DNA from: Sulfitobacter sp. 20_GPM-1509m
GTDB taxonomy: Bacteria > Pseudomonadota > Alphaproteobacteria > Rhodobacterales > Rhodobacteraceae
Length of the DNA: 64,000 nucleotides
Direction of reading: 5' to 3'
NCBI RefSeq assembly: GCF_000620505.1
Contig: NZ_JIBC01000006.1
Location: 487,656 to 551,655 of the forward strand
Under the pieces are notes generated by a model. It was not told where the DNA came from. It saw nothing but the letters and a program-made list of their open reading frames with translations, and did no database searches. Below, piece after piece: positions 44,132 through 53,354 of the stretch. How positions within the stretch are numbered: the first letter of the stretch is position 1; every line of letters starts with the position of its first letter. Position numbers and translations under genes: made by a program.

Positions 44132-45820
44132 TTAGTCGCGCCTGATAACCCCCGTAATCGCCGCAGCACCCACGGCGGTGACAATCCAGCCCAGACCCGT
44201 CAAAATCCAACGCAGCCACCATAGGGCAGCACCCCACGGACCACGGGTGGTGGAGGGGGCCCAAGCGGCCTCTTGCCCGATCGAGATGATGGGGATCACA
44301 ACATCGACGGCATAGGCGAGACTGTGGAATGTCTCGTAATCGCGCCCTTTGCCGGTGGCGGCAGCCCAGTCACGCGCGGGGTTTGCGCTGTCGCCCTCGG
44401 CCAGTGCCTGCCAGTCCGACGTGGACAGGATCACATCGGAATTGGGCGCAAAGTCGCCTTTCTCATAGGCCATATGCGCCACGCCCCAGCCTGTTACGAT
44501 CAACAGCACCAAGGCCCGAACAAAGCTGAACGGACGGTAGCCATAGCCAACCAAATGCCGCGCCATTCGATCTTTGAAGTAGAGCCATGCGAAGCGTTTC
44601 CCTAAAAATCCTTTTGCACTGGTGTCCCGCTCGTATTTTCTCTGCCGCTTTTCTTTCTCGACCAGAATGACCCGGCGCTGCTCAGCGTGCCCCATCCTTT
44701 TCAGGACCCAGGCAAGCTGTTCATAGGGCTGCGGGCTGAAACCGCCGTCGTGGCCACGTGCCGTCGCCAGCCATTTCAGCCGCATTTCGGTGTCCAGCGG
44801 TCCGTGAATTGTTTGGTAGGTGAGCCCGTCCAGAAAAATCTCGTCCACCAAGTTCCAACTGGCGGCATCATCAGCAAGGTTTTGCAGGTGCGCACCTGAA
44901 AGGTTGATAATGCCAGCAAAATTTTTCACGTCGCGCCATATCAGGCTATTCGCTTCTGCGTCCTGCGCGTTGAGCGCATACCCCTCAGCGTTTTCAAAGC
45001 TGCCACCGTCGCAAGCAAGATGACCGCCGATCACTGCGCTTGTAAGGGTGACCGCGCCTTTCGCCGCAAACCCATCATCAAGGAAAACGCTACCCTTCAC
45101 CTCTATGTCTTGGGCGTTGAGCGCATGTCCTTCAGCATTTTCAAATTTGCCGCCGGTGCAAGCAAGCTGCCCGCCGATCGCTGCACCTAAGAGACTGACC
45201 TCCCCTTTGCCCGTAAACCCGTTGCAAAGAAAAACAATTCCCTTTATTTCCGCTCCCTGCGCGTTGAGCGCATATCCGCCTTCGTTTTCAAAACTGCCGG
45301 CCGTGCAATTGAGTTGCCCGCCGATCACCGCGTTTGAGAGGCTGACCGCACCGTTCGCCATAAACCCATCTTTCAGGAAAACACTGCCCTTTACCTCAGC
45401 GCCTAGCGCCACAAGTCCGGGGCAACGGCTGCCGCTTAGGCCCAAAATATGAAACCTTGCGTTCACCGCAATGATGGCAGCATCGAAATGACAATTTATC
45501 AGCCCGGTCACGCCCGTGGCTTTGACAAGACGAAGGTCAAGTTCGCCCGTGATATAGGCCCCGACTAGGTCAACGCCCCAGTCGTGCAGATCGCAGGCGT
45601 CACAGCCGCCTTTGATCAGATAACGCAACAGGTCAGCCCCGATTTGGTTTTGGGGTGTCGGCATGTCCGGGCGCGTGCCGTCGCCAAGCTCGCATTGCCG
45701 ACCTTCGCGGCAGGCAGTGACCAAGGATACTTCGGCCTCCGTGCAGGACTTGTTCTTTACGGCAGCTTTCCAATCCGCCCACGTCTGAATGCTGCGGGGC
45801 GAATGGGTTTGCGTGTTCAT
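44132..45820 (-). CDS. Membrane protein with three 49-residue tandem repeats
   Basis: The 562-residue protein has a cysteine-containing N-terminal part (residues 1-110), then three tandem 49-residue repeats (roughly residues 145-290) with the pattern VKGSVFLxDGF, GAVSLxxAVIGGQL, ENxEGYALNAQ, each predicted as short beta strands, perhaps a solenoid. A charged linker follows (about 330-440). The last 130 residues include membrane segments (FVRALVLLIVTGWGVAHMAY; WILTGLGWIVTAVGAAAI). Similar repeat proteins are known in other bacteria, without a function. The ATG at 45820 follows GAGGATTTC. Confidence 0.75.
   Translation of the reverse strand: MNTQTHSPRSIQTWADWKAAVKNKSCTEAEVSLVTACREGRQCELGDGTRPDMPTPQNQIGADLLRYLIKGGCDACDLHDWGVDLVGAYITGELDLRLVKATGVTGLINCHFDAAIIAVNARFHILGLSGSRCPGLVALGAEVKGSVFLKDGFMANGAVSLSNAVIGGQLNCTAGSFENEGGYALNAQGAEIKGIVFLCNGFTGKGEVSLLGAAIGGQLACTGGKFENAEGHALNAQDIEVKGSVFLDDGFAAKGAVTLTSAVIGGHLACDGGSFENAEGYALNAQDAEANSLIWRDVKNFAGIINLSGAHLQNLADDAASWNLVDEIFLDGLTYQTIHGPLDTEMRLKWLATARGHDGGFSPQPYEQLAWVLKRMGHAEQRRVILVEKEKRQRKYERDTSAKGFLGKRFAWLYFKDRMARHLVGYGYRPFSFVRALVLLIVTGWGVAHMAYEKGDFAPNSDVILSTSDWQALAEGDSANPARDWAAATGKGRDYETFHSLAYAVDVVIPIISIGQEAAWAPSTTRGPWGAALWWLRWILTGLGWIVTAVGAAAITGVIRRD
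44936..45400 (-). repeat. 147-base tandem repeats inside the 49-residue repeat gene
   Basis: The DNA encoding the repeat units recurs at about 147-base spacing, with blocks such as GCGTTGAGCGCAT, TCAAGGAAAAC and TTGCCCGCC-like segments repeated. Boundaries are approximate. Such arrays can change copy number by recombination or slippage. Confidence 0.6.
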
Positions 45821-45985
45821 GAAATCCTCGGCTTGCTGCGCGGTGCAGTATGGCAGCGCGCCGTCAGGATTCAATAAAAGGTTGAACACAGGCCGTTGAA
45901 AGCTGCACCGCAACCTACGTGCCGGCAATGGGTCGCCCCCCGACCGGACCGCATCACATGGCGCAATGACGGCCCGTCCGGTGCC

Positions 45986-47365
45986 TCACCCCTTGCGCTT
46001 GCGCACCGGCTGCGGTTTCACCCGCGCTTCGATCATGTCGTAAAGCATTCCGACGATGTCCTTGCCCGTGGCCTTTTCGATGCCCTCGAAACCGGGCGAC
46101 GAATTGACCTCAAGCACTTTCGGCCCCGTTTCCGACCGCAACAGGTCAACACCCGCCTTGCCCAGGCCAAAGGCGCGCGCCGCGCGCAGGGCGGTGTCGC
46201 GTTCTTCCTTGGTGATGCGCACGGTCTTGGCCGATCCGCCCCGGTGTAGGTTCGAGCGGAAATCGCCCTCGGCGCCGGTGCGTTTCATGGAGGCCACCAC
46301 CTTGCCGTCGATCACCAGACAGCGGATGTCCTCGCCCGCGGCTTCCTTGACGAATTGCTGCACCAGAAAGTTGGCGCGCAGGCCGCGAAAGGCGTCGATG
46401 ACGCTTTCGGCGGCTTTCTTGGTTTCGGCCAGGACCACGCCCTTGCCTTGGGTCGACTCCAGCAGTTTCACGATCAGCGGGGCCGCGCCCACCAGACCGA
46501 TCAGATTGCCCGTGTCCTTGGGCGATGCGGCAAAGGCGGTGGTGGGCATGCCGATGCGCTTGCTGGCCAGCACCTGATGCGCGTGCAGCTTGTCACGGCT
46601 GGCGGTGATGCCCGCGCTGCCGTTGACGCAATAGGTGCCGATGGTTTCGAACTGGCGGATCACGGCGGTGCCATAGGGGGTGATCGACGCACCGATGCGC
46701 GGCACGATGGCGTCATAGCGGGGCAGGCGCTTGCCATCGTAATGCACCTCGGGCGCCATGGTGTTGATCGCCATGTAGCAGCGGGTGGTGTCGATCACCT
46801 CGACCGTGTGGCCGCGTGCCTCACCGACCTCGACCAGACGGTTGGTGGAATAATTGTCCTCACGGCTGAGCACGGCGATGCGCAGGGCGCGCTGGGGGGC
46901 GGCGCGGCGCACGGCGGCGGAATGGTAGACATCATAGCTGAGGTCAGGTTGCAGGCGTTTTTCCGTGGCGGTGATCGAAATGTGGTCTTGCAACGCTTGG
47001 CGGCCCAGCAACATGCGGCTGGTCATGCCGGAGCGGTCGGTCAGGGTCACTTCGATGGGCCACGACTGGCCTGCGACCTCCAGCGTGGTTTCGATCACAT
47101 AGCGCAGTTCGGATTCGCCGTTGGACGATGTCACCTCGCGGCGGTCCTTGATCGGCGCGGAGCAGGTCACCTGCACTTGCGTCTGTCCGGCGACCGGGTA
47201 GACGTTGAACCGCACCTTGGGCTTGGCGGCGGGGCCAAACACTTCGATGTCATGGGCATGCAGCGCCGAGGTGCGCGCGCCGGTGTCGATCTTGGCCTTG
47301 AGCGCGGGCAGACCCAGTTCGGGCAATCCGATCCATTCTTCCCAGCCGAAATGTAGACTGTCCAT
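45986..47365 (-). CDS. rimK: RimB-RimK fusion: retropepsin-like domain plus glutamate ligase
   Basis: The 459-residue protein joins two parts. Residues 1-150 are a RimB-type (Zn_protease, retropepsin-like) domain with [16 protein letters not shown], whose DTGA resembles an aspartic-protease motif. Residues 160-455 are an ATP-grasp ligase of the RimK family ([75 protein letters not shown]). RimK adds glutamate residues to ribosomal protein S6. In other bacteria rimB and rimK are separate neighbouring genes. The fusion supports joint action. The ATG at 47365 follows AGGAG. Confidence 0.9.
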   Translation of the reverse strand: MDSLHFGWEEWIGLPELGLPALKAKIDTGARTSALHAHDIEVFGPAAKPKVRFNVYPVAGQTQVQVTCSAPIKDRREVTSSNGESELRYVIETTLEVAGQSWPIEVTLTDRSGMTSRMLLGRQALQDHISITATEKRLQPDLSYDVYHSAAVRRAAPQRALRIAVLSREDNYSTNRLVEVGEARGHTVEVIDTTRCYMAINTMAPEVHYDGKRLPRYDAIVPRIGASITPYGTAVIRQFETIGTYCVNGSAGITASRDKLHAHQVLASKRIGMPTTAFAASPKDTGNLIGLVGAAPLIVKLLESTQGKGVVLAETKKAAESVIDAFRGLRANFLVQQFVKEAAGEDIRCLVIDGKVVASMKRTGAEGDFRSNLHRGGSAKTVRITKEERDTALRAARAFGLGKAGVDLLRSETGPKVLEVNSSPGFEGIEKATGKDIVGMLYDMIEARVKPQPVRKRKG

Positions 47366-47435
47366 TGGGTACTCCTGTCAAAGGCGGGCGGCGCCAGTGT
47401 GGCGCGGCAATTGTGTCAAAGATGTTAAGGGGCTG

Positions 47436-48230
47436 TCAGGCCTTGAACGTTTTCGCGGTGGCCTTGGCGGCTTCGGTTGCAAGACGTCCGGGGTCCATGA
47501 AGTGTTCGATCATCACCGGTGTCGCGAGCGCATAGGCCTCGTGTAGCGGCAGGTCGCGGTGGGCCTGCAACGCGGCCTTTCCTGTGGAAATAGGTCCGGG
47601 GTTGCGGGTGGCAAGGGTGGTGGCAAAGGACCTCGTTTCGGCCTCGAGGGTTCCGGCCGGAAAGATCCGGTTGAACAGCCCGGCAGCCAGCGCCCAGTCC
47701 GCCGTCATCGGCGTGCCGGTCAGCGTCAGCTCCATCAGGTGTTTCGGCCCCACATTGCGCGACACCGCCACCGCAGGCGTGGTGCAAAAGCCGCCGTTGG
47801 TCACGCCGGGCAGGCACGCGGTGGCACGCGGGCTGGCAAAGGCCAGATCGCACGAGGCCACCATTTGCAGCCCCGCCGCCGTGGCGATGCCGTCCACCAT
47901 GGCGATGGTCGGCTTGGGAAAGGTGGCCAGCGTCGTCATCATCGCGGCGCAGTCCTCGAACAGCTCGGTCAGGTAGGCACGGCCCTGATCCGCATCCGCC
48001 CTGTGGCGGGCGATTTCCTTCAGGTCGTGACCGGCGCAAAAAATGTGGCCGGTGCCGGTGATCACCACGACACGCACGGCATCCTCTGTGGCCAGATCGT
48101 CCAGCATCTGGTGCAGCCCCGTGATCATGGCCAACGACAGCGCATGGGCCACGCCGCCGCCAAGGGCCAGCGTCGCCACGCCATCGGTCACATCACAGGT
48201 GACAAGATCGGGGGTCTGCATCTGGTTCAT
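47436..48230 (-). CDS. Enoyl-CoA hydratase/isomerase family protein
   Basis: The 264-residue product has the crotonase fold: FCAGHDLKEIARHR (first oxyanion-hole region), MVDGIATAAGLQMVASCDLAFAS (second) and a C-terminal helical part. The first catalytic glutamate of true hydratases is not obvious: the CoA-proximal stretch reads GIATAAGLQMV instead of G-x-x-x-G-G-G-x-E. It resembles the ECHDC3-like branch, whose substrates are unknown. The ATG at 48230 follows AAAGGAG. It lies 70 bases upstream of the rimK start on the same strand. Confidence 0.85.
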   Translation of the reverse strand: MNQMQTPDLVTCDVTDGVATLALGGGVAHALSLAMITGLHQMLDDLATEDAVRVVVITGTGHIFCAGHDLKEIARHRADADQGRAYLTELFEDCAAMMTTLATFPKPTIAMVDGIATAAGLQMVASCDLAFASPRATACLPGVTNGGFCTTPAVAVSRNVGPKHLMELTLTGTPMTADWALAAGLFNRIFPAGTLEAETRSFATTLATRNPGPISTGKAALQAHRDLPLHEAYALATPVMIEHFMDPGRLATEAAKATAKTFKA

Positions 48231-48462
48231 CGCGGCTCCTTTGGCACAGTATGCCATGGCGCGGCAATGGGGCGCAACGTGATCCGGCGGGGGGCGCTTC
48301 GCGAGATGCTTTCGTCAAATGGGAACGGCGTGCAGTGATCTGCGACCGCCGTTCAACAATCGATCGCTTTCTAGGAGCCAAAAAACCAAAGCGAACGGTT
48401 GCCACCAAGCTGGTGATTGTCTGTTCTATGGATTCGGGCGCGGATATTAAGCGACATCGTGA

Positions 48463-48816
48463 CTAGGAGAGGCTCGCTGCGTAAGCGGCGTAGCGTCCCG
48501 GGAACAGTTCTTCATAGAGCCGGTGATGCATGCCCAAGACATCAACATACAGTTCCACTTCATCGGGAAGTTCATACTCAAACAACACCACATCATGGCA
48601 CTCGATTTGAACGCCTTCACCAGTCGTGACAGTCAGTCCTATCCAACGGTTCGTGCAATCATCATACTCCCCTTTCTCCTCAGCCGGAACGTTGTCTCGA
48701 AAGATTATAAATTCATCACACGGAATGAAGTTACCTTCTGCGCAGCCCATTGGTGGATCACCTTTCTCTAAGGCAGAAAAGCCAAGCAATTTTCCGTCAA
48801 AGTAGAACTGAAACAT
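48463..48816 (-). CDS. Unknown protein (117 aa) in an AT-richer segment
   Basis: The product begins MFQFYFDGKLLGFSALEKGD and is acidic, with four or five aromatic-rich short blocks (WIGLTVTTGEG, VVLFEYELPDEVELYVDV). It has no membrane segment or signal peptide. The coding DNA is more AT-rich than neighbours and uses codons such as TTA and ATA more freely, which suggests recent transfer. GGAG lies nine bases before the ATG. Its size and acidity would fit an immunity protein or anti-toxin, but there is no partner nearby, so I assign no function. Confidence 0.6.
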   Translation of the reverse strand: MFQFYFDGKLLGFSALEKGDPPMGCAEGNFIPCDEFIIFRDNVPAEEKGEYDDCTNRWIGLTVTTGEGVQIECHDVVLFEYELPDEVELYVDVLGMHHRLYEELFPGRYAAYAASLS

Positions 48817-48891
48817 TTCTTAATCTCCACTTTCAGATGCCAAGAGTAGGCCAATGCTTGCCAAATCTCCAAGGAACACGCCCCAGATCAC

Positions 48892-49170
48892 CTATCCGTC
48901 GTTGATGTCGTGCAAAACCCGCCGTGCGCCAGAGCTTTGGCGGCGGAATGCCAGCCGCAGCACGATCCACGCCAGCAGCGACAGGCCCGCAAACAGCGCC
49001 ATCGCCGGTGCCACGCCAATCGCAGGGGTCACAAGGCCCACAATGGCCGCCATCACCAGCGCCCCCAGCGCAAAGCCCAGAAAGATGAAACCGGGCAACA
49101 GCACCTCAACCACGCCCAGGGCGATGGCAACGGCCAGCCAGACCCACCAGATGCCGACCAGACCCGCCAT
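48892..49170 (-). CDS. NfeD-like membrane protein (short form)
   Basis: The 92-residue protein has two or three membrane segments (VWLAVAIALGVVEVLLPGFIF and FALGALVMAAIVGLV) and a short basic tail. It matches the short NfeD form paired with SPFH proteins, lacking the long OB-fold domain of full NfeD. Its start overlaps the stop of the SPFH gene by one base, so the pair is translated together. NfeD-SPFH pairs are linked to membrane microdomains and quality control. Confidence 0.85.
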   Translation of the reverse strand: MAGLVGIWWVWLAVAIALGVVEVLLPGFIFLGFALGALVMAAIVGLVTPAIGVAPAMALFAGLSLLAWIVLRLAFRRQSSGARRVLHDINDG

Positions 49171-50063
49171 CAGCCGCGGCCCTTCAGCAGTTTGAACGCA
49201 TCGCCAAAGGCTTCAAGTGCGGCAGCAGGGACCACGATGGTTTGCTTGCCCGTGCCATTGCCCAATGCGTTCAGCGCCTCGACCTGTTTCAGGGCGACCT
49301 GATATTGCGCGGCCTCGATGCCGTGTTCGGCAATCGCCTTGGCCACGACCTCGGTGGCATAGGCCTCGGCGTCGGCCAGAACGCGGCGGGCCTTGGCGGA
49401 TTGCTCCGAGGCATAAAGCTCGGCATCGGCCCCCAGTTCGACGGCGCGTTTCTTGCCCTCGGCCTCGGTCACCTGCGCGCGGCGGGCGCGTTCGGCGTTC
49501 AACTGCTGCATCATCGCGGCGCGTGTTGCGGCATCCAGGTTCACGTCCAGAATCTCGGCGCGGGTCACTTCGATGCCCCAGTTGTCCACGGCATCCTCGA
49601 CATTGGCCTTGATCGTGGTGATCAGCGACGACCGGTTCGCCTGAACCTCGTCCAGGTCCATCTTGCCGATCTCGGCGCGCACAATCCCTGCCACGGTGGT
49701 CGAAATGGCACCATCGACGTCACGGATGCGGTAGACGGTCTTTTCCGGTTCGATGATGCGGTAGAACACCGATGTGTCTACCTGCACCAGCACGTTGTCG
49801 CGGGTGATCGCGTCCTGACTGGCGGTGGGCAATTGCCGCTCCAGGATGGAAATCTTGTGTGCCACGTGGTCGATAAAGGGCACGATCATGTTGATGCCCG
49901 GCCCCAGCACCGCGCGCAAACGGCCAAAGCGTTGCACCACGTGCTGTTCGGACTGCGGCACGATCTTGACCGACCGGAAGACCACAATCACCAGCAACAG
50001 GGCGGCAAGGAGATAGACCAGGTTGTTCTGCAACAGATCCAGAAGCATTTGTTCGATGTCCAC
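49170..50063 (-). CDS. SPFH/stomatin-like membrane protein
   Basis: The 297-residue product has one N-terminal membrane segment (LVYLLAALLLVIVVFRSVKI), then an SPFH domain (VPQSEQHVVQRFGRLRAVLG; VLVQVDTSVFYRIIEPEKT; VRAEIGKMDLDEVQANR) and a coiled-coil flotillin-like helix rich in Ala and Glu. It resembles YbbK/QmcA. The start is GTG at 50063 with AAGGA upstream. Together with the NfeD-like gene it probably forms a membrane complex that organises microdomains. Confidence 0.9.
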   Translation of the reverse strand: MDIEQMLLDLLQNNLVYLLAALLLVIVVFRSVKIVPQSEQHVVQRFGRLRAVLGPGINMIVPFIDHVAHKISILERQLPTASQDAITRDNVLVQVDTSVFYRIIEPEKTVYRIRDVDGAISTTVAGIVRAEIGKMDLDEVQANRSSLITTIKANVEDAVDNWGIEVTRAEILDVNLDAATRAAMMQQLNAERARRAQVTEAEGKKRAVELGADAELYASEQSAKARRVLADAEAYATEVVAKAIAEHGIEAAQYQVALKQVEALNALGNGTGKQTIVVPAAALEAFGDAFKLLKGRG

Positions 50064-50147
50064 GTGTGTAATCCTTCAGCCGGAACAATGGTTCTGTTTT
50101 GGCCTTTGGCACGGGATAAAGCAAGCGTGACAGCCGGGGCTGCGGCC

Positions 50148-51854
50148 CTAGAACCGTTGGGTGAAATCCGAGGTTTCCGGGGCGGGCAGTTCGCGTGGCG
50201 CGTCACTGGGCAGCATGGGCTGCCCGGTTTCCCGTTCAATCTCACGCGCCGCGCGGATCAGCGTTTCACGTATCTTGCACTGCATCGCCCAGGCGGTTGT
50301 GGGGTTGGGCGTGGGCAGTTCGAACCACACCTGCTGACCAAAGACATTGTGATCGTTCACACGCACCGCGGCCAGGTCGACCGGGCCGGTGTCATCGCCG
50401 TCTTCGTGTTCCACGGTGTCCAGGAACACCTTGCGCAGGCGGTCCACGTCAGCGCCATGTGCCAGCGTCAGTTCGATCACACGGGTCATCTTGGTGTCTT
50501 CGATGGACCAGTTTTCAAAGGCATCTTTCACGAAATAGCTGACCGGCACGATATAGCGGTTCCCGGTCCAGATCAGCAGTTGGACATAGGTAAAGTTGAT
50601 CCGCTCGACCGTGCAATACCGCCCCTCAAAGATCACCATGTCGCCAATCCGCGCAGACCGGTTCAGCGCGATCTGCACCGAGGCCAGAATATTGCCCAGA
50701 ACCTCGCGCGCGGCAAAGCCCAGGATGATGGTCAACGCACCGGCCGAGGCCAGCAGCGACAGGCCGATGGACTGAAACGCATTGGCCGAGGACAGCACAA
50801 TGCCCGACGCCACCAGCAGTGCTATGACGATGACGCCCTTTCGCGCGGCAGAGATCATCGTGGCCATGCTGCGCATGTGGGCATTGCTCGGATCGGCGAG
50901 CTCGTCGGGGGTGTTGAAGCTGATGCGGTCGAAAATCTCGTCAATGACAAACACAACGGCCAGCGTGGCCGCAGTGACATAGCCGATGATCGTCATCGGG
51001 CTGATCAGGCTGTCCAATACGCCCGAAACCACCAGCACCCGCGTCGTCGATACACCCACAACGGTGGTTGTCACCGCGATGGTCGCAGGCCAGCGCAGCG
51101 CGCGCACGATGGAATGGCTGAGGGCGGTGTTCATCTTGCGGCCAAACAGGGTGACAGAGCGGTAGGTCAGCCAGCCCAGGGCGGCGGCCACCCACAGCAT
51201 GAGGGGGACAAAGATGACCTCCCAGACATACATGCCCAGGAACGCATCGCCGCGGACCCATTCCGGCAGCGCCTGTTCCAGCGATGTCGGCCCGTATAAT
51301 TCGTACAAGGCGGGGATGCGGCTGACGGTTTCGCGAGAGAACACCCAGACCGGCGTGCCGTCCGGCGGCATGACCCGGTTGATCCGCAGCGCCACGTCAT
51401 GACGTCCCAGTTCCAGCCAGTCGATGACGATCGACCGGCGCACGCGGCCGGTGTTGTCGGATTCAGTGGACCCGATCAGCCAACCGTCGGGCCGGTCCGA
51501 AAGCGACCTCCACGGCACCACGACCTTGCGATCCATCAGCACGAACAACTGCCGTGCAAGCTGGGCGGCCTTGGCGCTTTGTTCTTCGCGGGGCAGGTTG
51601 GTCAGATCAAGCACCTGCGCCGCGTCTTCGAAGCGCCCCGCTTCGGCCAGATCGAAAAAGCTGTCCATCGCGCTCATCGGGGTGGCCCGGTCCAGCCCCT
51701 CGGGACCAGCGGGCAGGCCGGGGTTCAGGGCATCGACTTCGAAAAATTCGATCTCCGCCTGTGCATGGGCAAAAGAAGCAAGGAAAACCAAGGTCAGAAA
51801 GGCACCAAGGCGCAACCACAGGGCCGATGCGAGCGGGTGCAGCAAGCGTGTCAT
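50148..51854 (-). CDS. MscS-family mechanosensitive channel with large periplasmic domain
   Basis: The 568-residue product has a signal peptide (LRLGAFLTLVFLASFAHA), a periplasmic region of about 180 residues, then several membrane segments (residues about 205-385) and the MscS core: GAAREVLGNILASVQIALNR-type pore helix (LTIILGFAAREVLGNILASV), PVSYFVKDAFENWSIED and a C-terminal beta domain with LTLAHGADVDRLRKVF. It should open under membrane tension to release solutes. The ATG at 51854 follows AAAGGAAC. It is divergent from tgt. Confidence 0.9.
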   Translation of the reverse strand: MTRLLHPLASALWLRLGAFLTLVFLASFAHAQAEIEFFEVDALNPGLPAGPEGLDRATPMSAMDSFFDLAEAGRFEDAAQVLDLTNLPREEQSAKAAQLARQLFVLMDRKVVVPWRSLSDRPDGWLIGSTESDNTGRVRRSIVIDWLELGRHDVALRINRVMPPDGTPVWVFSRETVSRIPALYELYGPTSLEQALPEWVRGDAFLGMYVWEVIFVPLMLWVAAALGWLTYRSVTLFGRKMNTALSHSIVRALRWPATIAVTTTVVGVSTTRVLVVSGVLDSLISPMTIIGYVTAATLAVVFVIDEIFDRISFNTPDELADPSNAHMRSMATMISAARKGVIVIALLVASGIVLSSANAFQSIGLSLLASAGALTIILGFAAREVLGNILASVQIALNRSARIGDMVIFEGRYCTVERINFTYVQLLIWTGNRYIVPVSYFVKDAFENWSIEDTKMTRVIELTLAHGADVDRLRKVFLDTVEHEDGDDTGPVDLAAVRVNDHNVFGQQVWFELPTPNPTTAWAMQCKIRETLIRAAREIERETGQPMLPSDAPRELPAPETSDFTQRF

Positions 51855-51898
51855 GTGGCGGGGTTCCTTTCCCGTTTTTCAGTATCTCAGCGATATAG

Positions 51899-53092
<1,194 letters not shown>

Positions 53093-53354
53093 TGTCAGTG
53101 TTTGCAAGGGCACGAAAATTGTCCCCAAGCGCATACAAACCCGGATTTTGTACATATTTCACCTGAAAAAGTACAAAACCGCGCCAAAAATTTCGGTCAC
53201 TTTGCAAGGTCCCATTGCACAGCCCTGCACCTGCCGTCATTGTGAAACCTTGAAACAGGCAGTGGTCAAACACAGTTTACTACTCTGAAACCAGGAGACG
53301 ACATCAGGTTGCCGCAAACAGGGACCAGTCGTCTTGCTAGATAAGGAAAAGAGC

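Noticed and set aside
48258..48462. Small frames on both strands before the AT-richer orphan gene.
   Set aside because: Overlapping, low-complexity Arg/Ser-rich translations without ribosome sites; the region looks non-coding.
53248..53290. CTTGAAA upstream of lon as a sigma-32 heat-shock -35 box.
   Set aside because: No convincing -10 (CCCCATNT-like) at the right distance, so only a half-match.
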